Shown: positions 25,905-34,792 of the stretch, piece after piece
How the letters are laid out: each line of letters begins with the position of its first letter
Position numbering within the stretch: the first letter of the stretch is position 1
Source: Streptomyces sp. SPB162
Lineage (GTDB): Bacteria > Actinomycetota > Actinomycetes > Streptomycetales > Streptomycetaceae
Assembly (NCBI RefSeq): GCF_029504575.1
Contig: NZ_JAQFII010000001.1
Location: 682,001 to 746,000 of the forward strand
Direction of reading: 5' to 3'
Length of the DNA: 64,000 nt
Notes under the pieces: generated by a model
What the model was told of the DNA's origin: nothing
Seen by the model: only the letters and a program-made list of their open reading frames with translations
Database searches by the model: none
Made by a program: the position numbers and the translations under genes

Positions 25905-25946
25905 CAGAGAACACTCTGCAAAGGATTATCTGCAGAGAAACCTCTG
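25905..25946. promoter_or_regulatory. double operator: two 14-bp palindromes
   Basis: CAGAGAACACTCTG (25905-25918) and CAGAGAAACCTCTG (25933-25946) each have perfect 5-bp arms, CAGAG and CTCTG, with a 4-base centre. They are 28 bp apart centre to centre, on roughly the same helix face, and lie directly upstream of the regulator start and between the two divergently or tandemly placed minus genes. Confidence 0.8.
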
Positions 25947-25972
25947 TCTATGTGGGCTCCGCGGCCGCTCGG

Positions 25973-26953
25973 CTACCGCCCCGCCGCGCCAAGCGGGGTC
26001 AAGGCGAGGGGATTCCCCCGCACAACGTCGAGCACGGTCCGGTCGCCGAGCGGACGCGACAGCCGGAACCGCGCGGGCGTCGTGCGCAGGGCCGCGTCGC
26101 AGAGCGAGCCCTCGGGCAGCCTCCAAGGGCCGACGCGGCCGATGAGGACGACAACGTTTCCCGTCTCGTACACCTGGCCGGGCAGGACGTCGACGCACGA
26201 CCCGTGGGCCACCCGGGTAGTGAGGACCAGACCGTCGGAGGAGATCCCGTTCCAGCCCACCCCCGCCGCCAACCCCTCGATCCCAGACGCGGGTTGACCC
26301 GACTGCGGACCTTCCGGCGGTTGGTCGGGAGAGATGGCGGGATAGGTGAACGGCTGGGCGTAGCCCTCGATCGTGAACTCCCAGACGGGGATGGTGGCAC
26401 GCCCGCGACTCGTCGCCAGTGTCCGGGTTCCGGCCTTGACCGCGGTCACGCGCAGCCGCCGATCGCAGTCCACCCCTGCACAGTCGGATCTGCTCCGCAC
26501 CAACCCGTCGAACACGTGACGTGCTGTCAGCAGATGTCTTCCGGAGGACGATCCGTCCGACCACGTCACCGTCGCCTGCTGACCGTCCGGGCCTGGTGCC
26601 GGGAGCCGCGTGGCGAGGTCGAAGTGCCCCCTCAGGAAAGCGATTTTGTCCCCCCCGCTGTGGAACGCGTCCGGCGGAAGCCACGCGGCCCCGTCGAGCG
26701 GTCTGTACCCGGCGCGCCAGACGCGTTCCGCCGCCGATCCCGTCCAGGCTCTGGCCACTTCGGCCGCCCGCCGGGCGGCGGCCCCACTCGGACGCCCGGC
26801 GTCCCCGGCGGCCACCGCGTCGTCCCCGCTCACCAGGACCCCCCTTCCGGCGGGGGCGTCCGACGCCGTCCGCACCCCATCGGCGCCACACCCCGCGACG
26901 GTGAGCGACACGCCTAACAGGATTGCACTGACGCGAACGGCACGGCTGCGCAT
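25973..26953 (-). CDS. secreted lipoprotein, function unknown
   Basis: A 326-residue exported protein. The N terminus is a lipoprotein signal: MRSRAVRV, a hydrophobic core, and the lipobox LTVAGC with Cys near residue 22. The mature part holds GGDKIAFLRGHFDLATRLP and a C-terminal domain with paired cysteines (GSCVD, SLCDAA). I do not recognise a family. ATG 26953 is preceded by GGAGG at good spacing. It ends 26 bases downstream of the ArsR operators but is transcribed away from them; its own promoter lies in the 143-base divergent gap before the alpha/beta hydrolase gene. Confidence 0.8.
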   Translation of the reverse strand: MRSRAVRVSAILLGVSLTVAGCGADGVRTASDAPAGRGVLVSGDDAVAAGDAGRPSGAAARRAAEVARAWTGSAAERVWRAGYRPLDGAAWLPPDAFHSGGDKIAFLRGHFDLATRLPAPGPDGQQATVTWSDGSSSGRHLLTARHVFDGLVRSRSDCAGVDCDRRLRVTAVKAGTRTLATSRGRATIPVWEFTIEGYAQPFTYPAISPDQPPEGPQSGQPASGIEGLAAGVGWNGISSDGLVLTTRVAHGSCVDVLPGQVYETGNVVVLIGRVGPWRLPEGSLCDAALRTTPARFRLSRPLGDRTVLDVVRGNPLALTPLGAAGR

Positions 26954-27096
26954 GACGGTTCCTCCATGACGACGCCCCGGCGGCGTGCCCCTTCGACGTG
27001 AGTCGGGTAACGGCGGTTCCGGGTACCGTGGGCCCGGAGAAGCCGATCATGCGGCGCCCGGGTGCGGATGCCGTCAACGCTCCAGGGGGCTGTGCC

Positions 27097-27840
27097 ATGA
27101 CGACGGACATCGAGATGACGAGCGGCATCACCTACGGGACCGGCGGCCAGTGCCTGGATGTCCACCGGCCCCCGTCCTCGCCGTCGGCGGCGCCCGTGGT
27201 GCTGCTCTGGCACGGCCGCGGCCCCGACGAACGGGACGTGCTAGCGCCGCTCGCCCGGGGTGCCGCGGGGCTCGGAGCCGTCGTCTTCGTACCGGACTGG
27301 CGTCCTGACGCCCCTGACGGCGGCCGGGCCCAGCTCGCCGAGTCGGTGACGTTCGCGCGCGAGAACGCGGCCCGCTTCGGCGGGGACCCCGAGCGGATGG
27401 TCCTGGCGGGCTGGTCGCTGGGCGCCAACGCCGTGCTGGGCGTCGCCCTCGATCCCGCCGCGCTCGACGGCTGGCGGCCGCGCGCCGTCGTGGGTATCGC
27501 CGGCGGCTACCGCCTCAGGGCGCCGACCACCGGAACCGTCCCGATCGACGACGCCTCCCGGCGCGGCGGTGCGGTGCCCCCCATTCCGGTCCACCTGGTG
27601 CACGGCACGACCGACCCGGCGGTGGACATCGAGCAGTCACGTGAACTGCGCGACGCCCTGGAGGAGCACGGATGGCCGGTGCGGCTCGACGAGCTCGCGA
27701 CCGACCACGCGGGCGTCGTCATGACCGAGTACGACGTAGAACGTCAGCGCTGCCTGCCCAGTACGGCGCCGCACGCCGTCGACGCCGGCACGCACACCGC
27801 CCGCCTGTTGGCCCGCGCCGCCGGAATCCCCGGCATCTGA
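27097..27840 (+). CDS. alpha/beta hydrolase
   Basis: A 247-residue serine hydrolase. The fold is marked by VVLLWHGRGPDERD (strand 3 and oxyanion HG), the nucleophile elbow AGWSLGANA with the catalytic Ser near residue 107, HLVHGTTDPAVD with the acid Asp, and ATDHAGVVM with the catalytic His. Resembles dienelactone-hydrolase or esterase-type carboxylesterases; the substrate is unknown. ATG 27097 has AGGGGG 8 bases upstream; an in-frame ATG at 26998 would add 33 residues without support. Confidence 0.87.
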   Translation: MTTDIEMTSGITYGTGGQCLDVHRPPSSPSAAPVVLLWHGRGPDERDVLAPLARGAAGLGAVVFVPDWRPDAPDGGRAQLAESVTFARENAARFGGDPERMVLAGWSLGANAVLGVALDPAALDGWRPRAVVGIAGGYRLRAPTTGTVPIDDASRRGGAVPPIPVHLVHGTTDPAVDIEQSRELRDALEEHGWPVRLDELATDHAGVVMTEYDVERQRCLPSTAPHAVDAGTHTARLLARAAGIPGI

Positions 27841-27866
27841 CTCGGCACCCGACACTCGACCTGGGG

Positions 27867-29051
27867 TCACGGGACCATCGTGAGCCCCGCGGCTCCCCCA
27901 CCACGGCTCAGGACCATGGTGCGGATGTGATCGCGGGCCCTGACGTAGTCGGCACGGCCCGGGTTCTTACGCAGCGCGTCATTGAGGGTCACGACGCGGT
28001 TCGGCGGCCCGAGATCCATCAGCTGCGGAATGAACTCGGCCTTCCGCACGCTCCACCGCTGCCCGGCCGCCGCGGGCGGAGCGAACGTGAACCGGGCGAT
28101 GGACCCCATGTTGCCGCGGGCGTCCTGCTTGTCGTCGTAGGTGAACATCTGCCCGGCGACCTGATCGCCCATCCCGTAGACGACCCACGTGCCGTTGACC
28201 TTCTCGTACGCCTGGGGAATATGGGCGTGGGTCCCGAGGATCAGATCGATGTCGGCCCGCCCGCCGGTCCGCGCGGCGGTCAGTTGCCTGCCGACGGTCA
28301 GCTGCATCTCGTCCGGGTCGTCCTGCCACTCGGTCCCCCAGTGCAGGCTCACCACCACCACATCGGCCCCCGCCTTCCGGGCGGCCCGGGCGTCGGCGAT
28401 GATCCGGTCCGGGTCGATGAGGTTGACCGCCCACGGGTGCCCTTCGGGCTGCGGGAACCCGTTGGTGTCATAGGTGTAGGCGAGCTGCGCGACAGTGGCG
28501 CCCCCCGCCTTGAGCAGCGCCGGTCTGCCCGCCTCGGCGGCGGTACGGGCCGAGCCGGCGTGCCGGACCCCGACCGCGTCCATGGCGTCGAGCGTGTGCC
28601 GCACCCCGTCCGCGCCGTCGTCGAGCGTGTGGTTGGAGGCGGTGGAACAGGAGTCGTAGCCGGTGTCCTTGAGCGCCTGGGCGACCTGCGGCGGCGACTT
28701 GAACGTCGGATAGCCGGTGAAGGGGCCGTCCTTGCCGCCATACACCGTCTCCATATGACAGATCGCCAGGTCCGCCGCGCTCACCACCGGTTTCACGCCC
28801 GCGAGCATCTTGTGGAAGTCGTAGCCTGACCCTCCGGCGTCCGCCTGGGCCTGCCGGATGATCACCGCATGGGGCAGGACGTCCCCCGAGGCGACGAGCG
28901 TGAACCCTTGCGCCTGCGCGGCAGCGCGTGCCAGTTCCCTCTTCGAAGCGGGTACGGCGTGCGGCCCGGCGCCACCGCCGCAGGCACTGACGGCAACGGT
29001 TCCGAGGGCGGCGGCCGCGGCCAGCGCTCTGTGTCGTGTGCGGATCGGCAT
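27867..29051 (-). CDS. CapA-family lipoprotein (poly-gamma-glutamate synthesis type)
   Basis: A 394-residue exported protein of the CapA/PGA_cap metallophosphatase-like family. An N-terminal signal with lipobox AVSAC is followed by the family motifs LVASGDVLPHAVII, DLAICHMETVYGG, STASNHTLDDGADGV, VVVVSLHWGTEWQ and ILGTHAHIPQAYE, whose Asp, His and Asn residues form the predicted metal site. Such proteins act at the cell envelope; the polyglutamate link is only by family name. ATG 29051 has GGAG 8 bases upstream. Confidence 0.88.
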   Translation of the reverse strand: MPIRTRHRALAAAAALGTVAVSACGGGAGPHAVPASKRELARAAAQAQGFTLVASGDVLPHAVIIRQAQADAGGSGYDFHKMLAGVKPVVSAADLAICHMETVYGGKDGPFTGYPTFKSPPQVAQALKDTGYDSCSTASNHTLDDGADGVRHTLDAMDAVGVRHAGSARTAAEAGRPALLKAGGATVAQLAYTYDTNGFPQPEGHPWAVNLIDPDRIIADARAARKAGADVVVVSLHWGTEWQDDPDEMQLTVGRQLTAARTGGRADIDLILGTHAHIPQAYEKVNGTWVVYGMGDQVAGQMFTYDDKQDARGNMGSIARFTFAPPAAAGQRWSVRKAEFIPQLMDLGPPNRVVTLNDALRKNPGRADYVRARDHIRTMVLSRGGGAAGLTMVP

Positions 29052-29171
29052 CGGCGCGACTCCATGATCGGGAGATCCGACTATCAGCCGATCACACCAC
29101 GCCATGCGCAAGACCCTCGGCCCCAGCCGCCCCCGTCACCCCTGCGAGGCCACGCGATCAGCCCATCCGGG

Positions 29172-29786
29172 CTAACCACCGGCGCCGGGCCAGTCCGCGT
29201 AGCGGATCCGGGAGAGCTCCAGCACCTCCCCGAGCGCACCCCACTCGTCCTTCCCCAACCGCGTCAACGGCCGCAGCTTCCGCACCTCGGGATGCCCGTC
29301 GACCAGCACCGCCTCGGACACGGCCGCGTGCACGACCCGCCCGAACACCACCGTCGAGTCCCCCATCCGCAGCATGCTGTGCATCTCGCACTCCAACGCC
29401 ACCGGCGACGCCGCCACCCGCGACGGCCGCACCCGCAGACTCGGCTCCCGAGCGATACCCACCGCCTCGAACTCACTCACTCCGGCCGGAAAGTCCGTAG
29501 CCGTCGCATTGATCTGCTCGAACAGATGCTCCGGAGCGAAGTTCACGACGAACTGCCCCGTCCCCTCGATATTGCGCAACGAGTCCTTCCGCCCGACCGA
29601 GGTGAACTGCACGATCGGCGGACTGACACACGACACGGTGAAGAAGCTGTGCGGGGCGAGGTTGTCAGTGAAGCCGTCTGGGCTGATCGTCGACACCCAA
29701 GCGATCGGTCGAGGCACAACCACCGAGGTCAGGAGCTTGTAGAAGGCGGTCCGGTCGACGACCGCGGGATCAAAGTCGATGCGCAT
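29172..29786 (-). CDS. flavin reductase-like FMN-binding protein
   Basis: A 204-residue protein of the flavin-reductase-like split-barrel family. Signature segments: PRPIAWVSTISPDGFTDNLAPHSFFTVSC, PPIVQFTSVGRKDSLRNIEGTGQFVVN and a C-terminal VVFGRVVHAAV. It probably binds FMN and reduces flavin for a partner oxygenase, but no partner is adjacent. ATG 29786 follows a GATACT element closely and has no Shine-Dalgarno, so a leaderless transcript is likely. Confidence 0.88.
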   Translation of the reverse strand: MRIDFDPAVVDRTAFYKLLTSVVVPRPIAWVSTISPDGFTDNLAPHSFFTVSCVSPPIVQFTSVGRKDSLRNIEGTGQFVVNFAPEHLFEQINATATDFPAGVSEFEAVGIAREPSLRVRPSRVAASPVALECEMHSMLRMGDSTVVFGRVVHAAVSEAVLVDGHPEVRKLRPLTRLGKDEWGALGEVLELSRIRYADWPGAGG

Positions 29787-29912
29787 GCCAGCCAGTATCC
29801 ACACAAGTCGGCCGTGGACCACCGTGTTCGTGACCACGGCGGACTGTACGTGGCGCCGACGTCGGGCGCCGGTTCAACCTGACGCTGACGCAGCTCCGGC
29901 AGGGCTCGGCGC

Positions 29913-32411
29913 TTACCCATCCGCCGACAGTCCCGTCGTGCGCAACCGATGTACCGTCTGCGCCGAAGTCGCGCGGGGCACTTGGGCCGCCAACGCCGAC
30001 AGCAACCCTTCCCAGGCATGGGGGAGTCCCGCGTCCACGGCCGACCGGTAGGCGGCGCAGGCCTCGTGCAACCGTCCCTGTTCCAGGTACAAAGCGCCGA
30101 GCATGCTGTGGGCCTCCGCGTCACCGGCCGTGCAGCCACGGATGTAGGCGCGTTCGGCGGCGGCGGCGTCGCCCCGTTCCTCACGCACGCGGCCCAGTGC
30201 GGTCCAGGCGGCGGAGGCGCCGAGAGCGTCGGCCCGGAGCACCGCTCGCCGAGATCCGTCCCGGTCCCCCACCCGCTCCCGCATCCGAGACAGTGCAGCC
30301 CATGCCGCGGGAGAGCCCCGGTCGGCGGCCAGATCTGCGGCGAGCTCAGCTCCCTCGGAATTGCCGGCGCTCTCTCGGCGGCGAGCCAGCCTGATCCAAG
30401 CCTCCACGTCACCCACGCGGGCCGCCTCCGCCGCGGCGTGGGCGGCGCCCGCGGCGGAGCCGCGCTCTGCGCGCGCCTCGGCCAGCGCAGTCCAGGCCTC
30501 CGGGTCGCCGGTGCGGGCCACTTGCGCCGCGGCCGCCTCCGCGGCCACGCTGTCACCGTCCGAATCGGCGAGCAGGGCAAGTTCGCGCCAGGCCGCTCCG
30601 ACGCCCAGAGCGGCCGCCTCGCGATGAGCGGCGGCCGCCCCCGACGTGTCACCGGCTGCATTCCGCAGTTGCGCCAGCAGCGACCAACCCTCGGGGTTTC
30701 CCGAACTCGCGCCGCCGATGGCTGCCGCCACAGCTGACGCATGGTCACCGAGTGACCACTGCAGCCGTACCAGAAGTGCCCAGGCCGCAGTAACGCCCGC
30801 GTCGGCCGCCCGGGTGGCGTGTTGCACCGCCTCGACGAGACCGCCGGCTCGTTCGGCGACCTGCGCGAGGCCCATGTGCCCCCACCCATCGCCAACGCTC
30901 ACCGCCTGCTCGAACGCTTGCGCCGCCGCCGGGCCGTGCGACGCGCGCATCCGGCCGAGCGTCCGCCAGGCCTCCGCATGCCCCGCAGCCGCTGCCAGGG
31001 CAGCGACGGCATCCGCGCCGGCCGGATCCCTCGCCTCCTCCCGGATCCGGGCCATGGCCGGCCAGGCCCACACATCGCCTGCCTCGGCCGCACGACGGTA
31101 AGCGTCGTAGGCAGCAGAGTCGTCTCCGGCGCCCTCCCGCGACACGGCAAGGGTCGCCCAGGCGAGGGGGTCCATGGCGGCAGTCTCCTCGGCGGCGGCC
31201 CGTCCGTCGGTGGTCTCCCGCAGCACGGCCAGGGCGGCCCGGGCCCGGCTGTGACCCTTCTCGACGGCGTTCTTGTACAGCTCGGCGGCATAGCCGTAGC
31301 GACGCCGCTGCTCGGCGGCACACCCTAAGGCGTAGAGGTCATCGGCCGTCCTGGCATAGACCGCTCCGGTCCAGAACCCGGCCGGTGGTGCCCGATGTGC
31401 CCTGACCCGGCGTACGTGCTGCTCGAGGTAGTCGTCCGGGCGGTAGCTGTCGGGGTCGCCGACGTCCCGCGCGTACCGTTCCGCGATCAGCGGCACCGGA
31501 CCGCCTGCCGTGGTGGTCAACGCGCTGATGGCCGCCGGGAACCACTCCTTGCCCGCGGTCGCGCGGGCTGTGGAGTCCATGAACCCCGCCGCGGCCTCCC
31601 TCAGCAGACGGGCCGGCACGGCGCTCGCGTGGCCGAGCCTGCGCGCTTCGACGGCGGCCGTCAGCACGGCGTGCTCGGGCGCGGTGAACCATTGGTCGGG
31701 GCCCATCTCCCAGCGGCGGACCAACTCCGGTCCCCCGGTGAGGTGCTGCAGGACACGGTCGCCAGGCCCGGCGGCCCGTACGGCGGCGGCCAGGCGCGGG
31801 TCACGGGCCGCTGCCGCGGCCACGGCCGAGGAATCACCCGACAGCGTGTCCGGCACCGTGATCATCGCGTGGCGTCCCGTCAACAACGCGTGGGTGTGCG
31901 GGGTCTCATCCCCGCTGTCCCTTCGGCTCTCCGTCAGTCGCCTCAGGTGTTCCGGCCACATGGTGCCCACCACGGAAAGGGGAGCGACCTGGTCGAGCAG
32001 CCGAGCCAGCGCCCTGGCGGCCCGCTCACCCGGGGCACCCGTCAAATAGCGTTGAGCCTCGTCGAGCCAGAGCACGGTGCGCGGGCCGATGTGCGACGCC
32101 TCGATCCACGCGGCCAGTTCGTCAGCGTCCGCCGGGTGCACCACGGGCCAGTCCGGCAGGACGGCCGCCACCGCCTCATAGGCGGCACGGGTCTTGCCGC
32201 TCGCCGAACGACCCACCAACAGGACGAACGCGGCGTCGTTCGTGGCGGCCGTGCCGGCCAGCCGCTGCCGCAGGGTCTCGTCATGCGGGCGCGGGAGGTA
32301 CTCCGTCAACGGCAGGTCGACTGTTCCGTCGGGGCCCGGCGCGGGATGAACTCCCAGGCGTACGGGATTCCATTGGGCGGCGGTGCGGCTTCGGCCCCCG
32401 CTGTCAGACAT
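29913..32411 (-). CDS. P-loop NTPase with helical (TPR/Sel1-like) repeat tail
   Basis: An 832-residue protein. Near residues 60-80 is a Walker A (LLVGRSASGKTRAAYEA) and near residue 115 a Walker B (RTVLWLDEAQRYL), so it is a STAND-like or AAA-like ATPase. From about residue 370 to the end there are at least ten alpha-solenoid repeats of roughly 34 residues with a recurring A-W-x-x-L-A/G core (for example GDPEAWTALAEARAERG, GDVEAWIRLARRRESAG). No effector domain is recognisable. ATG 32411 overlaps the stop of the upstream STAS gene by 8 bases (ATGTCTGA), so it is coupled to that signalling gene. A truncated copy of its first 25 codons remains at 33228-33356. Confidence 0.8.
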   Translation of the reverse strand: MSDSGGRSRTAAQWNPVRLGVHPAPGPDGTVDLPLTEYLPRPHDETLRQRLAGTAATNDAAFVLLVGRSASGKTRAAYEAVAAVLPDWPVVHPADADELAAWIEASHIGPRTVLWLDEAQRYLTGAPGERAARALARLLDQVAPLSVVGTMWPEHLRRLTESRRDSGDETPHTHALLTGRHAMITVPDTLSGDSSAVAAAAARDPRLAAAVRAAGPGDRVLQHLTGGPELVRRWEMGPDQWFTAPEHAVLTAAVEARRLGHASAVPARLLREAAAGFMDSTARATAGKEWFPAAISALTTTAGGPVPLIAERYARDVGDPDSYRPDDYLEQHVRRVRAHRAPPAGFWTGAVYARTADDLYALGCAAEQRRRYGYAAELYKNAVEKGHSRARAALAVLRETTDGRAAAEETAAMDPLAWATLAVSREGAGDDSAAYDAYRRAAEAGDVWAWPAMARIREEARDPAGADAVAALAAAAGHAEAWRTLGRMRASHGPAAAQAFEQAVSVGDGWGHMGLAQVAERAGGLVEAVQHATRAADAGVTAAWALLVRLQWSLGDHASAVAAAIGGASSGNPEGWSLLAQLRNAAGDTSGAAAAHREAAALGVGAAWRELALLADSDGDSVAAEAAAAQVARTGDPEAWTALAEARAERGSAAGAAHAAAEAARVGDVEAWIRLARRRESAGNSEGAELAADLAADRGSPAAWAALSRMRERVGDRDGSRRAVLRADALGASAAWTALGRVREERGDAAAAERAYIRGCTAGDAEAHSMLGALYLEQGRLHEACAAYRSAVDAGLPHAWEGLLSALAAQVPRATSAQTVHRLRTTGLSADG

Positions 32412-33237
32412 GCGCCTCGGGAACATTTCTGCCGAGGTGCTCGACGGCTGGGCCCACGGTGTCGAATATGTGGAACACCTTAATCAGGCCGGTCAGCCGG
32501 AACATCTTCAGGACACTGTCCTTCCGCACGACCAACACCAGTCCGCCGTCGTGGGCGCGGACCCGCTTGAGGGCACCTATGAGCATATCCAACCCGGAGG
32601 TGTTGATGTGATCGAGGGCGGTCAAGTCCAGGACCACATGGAGCCTTCCCTGGACCACGAGGTCAACCAGCAGCTTGCGCACGGGCGGCACCGTGAATCC
32701 ATCCAACGTGTCGCCCCCGACTCTCACCAGGGTGATGTCCTCGGAGAGGTGTTCGTACGCGTGGTCGCCCGATGTGACGACGCCCTGCTCGACTGCGCGC
32801 CGCTCGCGGGCCCGTTCCTCGAGGGCCGTACTTCGCTGCTCGATGCCTTTCTCCGCGCCTTCCCGCACGCAGTCGGCGGCAAGTGTCGCGACCGCGCTCG
32901 GCACGGCGTCATGAATGCGGAAGCCCCTGAACGGGCCGACCTTGGACAATCCGGCGCGCACCCGCTCGCTGGTGACGACCAAGGCGAGGGTCCCGCCTCT
33001 GAGGTGCACGCGCTGCAGGCCGGCGACGAGCACGGCCGAGCCCATGGTGTCGGCGACGTCGACCGCGCTCAGGTCGACGACCAGGACCAGCCGCCCGTCG
33101 TCGACCACCTCCACCAGTGCCGTGCACAGTTCCCGTGCGAAGCGGTCGTCGAGCACGGCGCCGCCCTGCCCGTCGCTGCCGACCCGCACGACAGTGATGT
33201 CGGCGCGCAGCTCCTCGTACGACATCTTCAGCTGCAC
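32404..33237 (-). CDS. tandem STAS-domain protein (second copy)
   Basis: A 277-residue protein with two STAS domains joined by a charged helix (ALEERARERRAVEQ). STAS domains are the fold of anti-sigma-factor antagonists; a Ser/Thr in the D-x-S-G-L motif is the usual phosphorylation site. Domain 1 has DVADTMGSAVLV (Ser missing at that position); domain 2 has DHINTSGLDMLIG (Ser kept). Closely related to the protein at 33349-34179, hence a tandem duplicate. GTG 33237 follows AGGGGG. It sits between a NTPase remnant and the NTPase gene, overlapping both. No anti-sigma kinase or sigma factor gene is nearby. Confidence 0.85.
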   Translation of the reverse strand: MQLKMSYEELRADITVVRVGSDGQGGAVLDDRFARELCTALVEVVDDGRLVLVVDLSAVDVADTMGSAVLVAGLQRVHLRGGTLALVVTSERVRAGLSKVGPFRGFRIHDAVPSAVATLAADCVREGAEKGIEQRSTALEERARERRAVEQGVVTSGDHAYEHLSEDITLVRVGGDTLDGFTVPPVRKLLVDLVVQGRLHVVLDLTALDHINTSGLDMLIGALKRVRAHDGGLVLVVRKDSVLKMFRLTGLIKVFHIFDTVGPAVEHLGRNVPEAHV

Positions 33238-33356
33238 CAAGCCCCCTTCATCTCTGGCTCTGCGGATCTTCTCCGCCCGGAGGTAGCGTGAACTCCCAGG
33301 CGCACGGGGTCCCACTCGGCGGGAGCGGTACGGCGGCGAGCCCCATCGTCATGCAT
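33228..33356 (-). pseudogene. truncated remnant of an NTPase N terminus between the STAS genes
   Basis: A 42-codon frame whose start overlaps the upstream STAS stop by 8 bases, exactly like the intact NTPase gene. It encodes RRRTAPAEWDPVRLGVHATSG, which aligns with RSRTAAQWNPVRLGVHPAPG at the NTPase N terminus. The rest of the NTPase (about 800 codons) is missing and the frame ends inside the start of the next STAS gene. Confidence 0.78.
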
Positions 33357-34179
33357 GGGCGCGGAGATCCTCCCGGCCGAGGAACTCGACGGCCGGGTGC
33401 ACCGCGCCGAAGATGGGAAACACCTTGGTCAATCCAGTGATCCAAAACTGCTTCCGCACTCTGTCGGACGCCACGACCAGCGCCAGCGCGCCGGCGTGGA
33501 CATGGACGCGCTTGAGCGCGCCGACGAGGACACCCAGCCCGGTCGAGTCGATGGACTCAACGGCGGTCAGGTCGACCACCAGGAAGAAGCGGCCCTGTTC
33601 CAGCAGATCGACCAACGCCTCACGTAGGGACGGCGCACTGTAGACGTCCAGTTCCACCTCAACCGTCACCAGACTGATGCTCTCGGTCAGGTGCTCACGA
33701 GTGAAACCGTCCGACACGACGACGCGGGTCGCTGCACCGGCGGATTCCCTGGCGAGCCGCTCGCGGGCCCGTTCCTCAAGGGCAGCGCGTCGCTGCTCGA
33801 TGCTTTCGTCAGCGTAGTCCTCAAGGAGCTTCCCGACCGCGCTCGGCACCGTGTCGTGGAGACGGAAGACCCTGGTCAGTCCACTCTTGGTCAAAACGGC
33901 GCGCACTCGTTCGCCGGTGACGACCAACGATAGCGACCCCCCTTTGAAGTGCACCCGCTTCAGGCCGCCGACCAGCACACGCAAGCCGCTAGCGTCGATG
34001 TCGGTTACCGCGCTGAGGTCGACCACCATGAGCAGCCGCCCCTCTTCGGCCAACTGCACCAGCATCTGCCTCAGCTCCGGTGCGGAATCGAACAGGAGCA
34101 CGTCACCCTGGGCCTCACCATCGACGCGGACGACGGTGATGTCGTCGCGCTGGTCCTCGTACGACACCTTCAGCTGCAC
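33349..34179 (-). CDS. tandem STAS-domain protein (first copy)
   Basis: A 276-residue protein with two STAS domains separated by a charged helical linker (QRRAALEERARERLARES). The phospho-acceptor motifs are DIDASGLRVLVGGLKRV in domain 1 and SIDSTGLGVLVGALKRV in domain 2, so here both have the acceptor-type Ser or Thr. Expected to act as a partner-switching regulator, perhaps relaying to the NTPase encoded downstream. GTG 34179 is preceded by AGGAGG. Paralogue of 32404-33237, with the same linker. Confidence 0.86.
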   Translation of the reverse strand: MQLKVSYEDQRDDITVVRVDGEAQGDVLLFDSAPELRQMLVQLAEEGRLLMVVDLSAVTDIDASGLRVLVGGLKRVHFKGGSLSLVVTGERVRAVLTKSGLTRVFRLHDTVPSAVGKLLEDYADESIEQRRAALEERARERLARESAGAATRVVVSDGFTREHLTESISLVTVEVELDVYSAPSLREALVDLLEQGRFFLVVDLTAVESIDSTGLGVLVGALKRVHVHAGALALVVASDRVRKQFWITGLTKVFPIFGAVHPAVEFLGREDLRAHA

Positions 34180-34227
34180 CAGGCCCCCTCCTCTCCCGCA
34201 CTCGGGATCCTATCGACCTGGCACGCG

Positions 34228-34776
34228 CTACACAGGGATGAGCGCCATGCGAGCCGCATCCAGGAACGCCTCCTGCGCCACGCGGTGTTGGCTGCCGGAC
34301 GCAGTGGTGGCGAGGGAACTCCACAGCGCCTCCGCCGCCGCCGTCACGGGGTCCGGTCCCTCCAGATGTACGACATTGAGCGCCTCCCCCACCGCGCCCA
34401 TCGCGGCGTCGTACTCCCGCCGCCGTGACGACTCCTCCGCCGTGCCGATGGCGCTCTGCCAAGCTGACAGGGCCAGTTGCGCGCTGTCGGTCCGGCTCAG
34501 AAACGTCACGTATGCCCCCCGCCGAACGGCACGCTGGTTCGCGAGCGTCTGTTCGGCGAGCGTCCGGCGGGCCACGTCGAGCTGTGCCGTGGCCTGGAGT
34601 TGGCCCGCGTCCCAGGCGGCGGCTGCCTGTTGCCGTCCGGCCTCCCAGGCGGCGGCAGCCTGCCGTTCCCCCGCCGCCCAGGCGGCCGCGGCCTGACGCT
34701 TGGCGGCTGCCAGGCTGAACACCCCCGTCAACGCTCCGCCGCCGATCGCGGCGCCTGCGGCGACGAGCGCCGTCAT
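34228..34776 (-). CDS. membrane-anchored protein with 11-residue repeats
   Basis: A 182-residue protein: one N-terminal hydrophobic helix (TALVAAGAAIGGGALTGVFS), then four 11-residue repeats of the form x-Q-A-A-A-A-W-x-A-G-x, then a helical region. An 11-residue period is typical of a long right-handed coiled coil lying along or beside a membrane. ATG 34776 has GAGG 5 bases upstream; an earlier GTG at 34791 lies one base after the previous stop. It belongs to the minus-strand operon with the STAS and NTPase genes. The family was not recognised. Confidence 0.75.
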   Translation of the reverse strand: MTALVAAGAAIGGGALTGVFSLAAAKRQAAAAWAAGERQAAAAWEAGRQQAAAAWDAGQLQATAQLDVARRTLAEQTLANQRAVRRGAYVTFLSRTDSAQLALSAWQSAIGTAEESSRRREYDAAMGAVGEALNVVHLEGPDPVTAAAEALWSSLATTASGSQHRVAQEAFLDAARMALIPV

Positions 34777-34792
34777 CACTGCCTCGTCCACG

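Noticed and set aside
27719..28829. A 385-codon plus-strand frame opposite the CapA gene.
   Set aside because: Antisense of a strongly motif-supported lipoprotein gene with its own ribosome-binding site.
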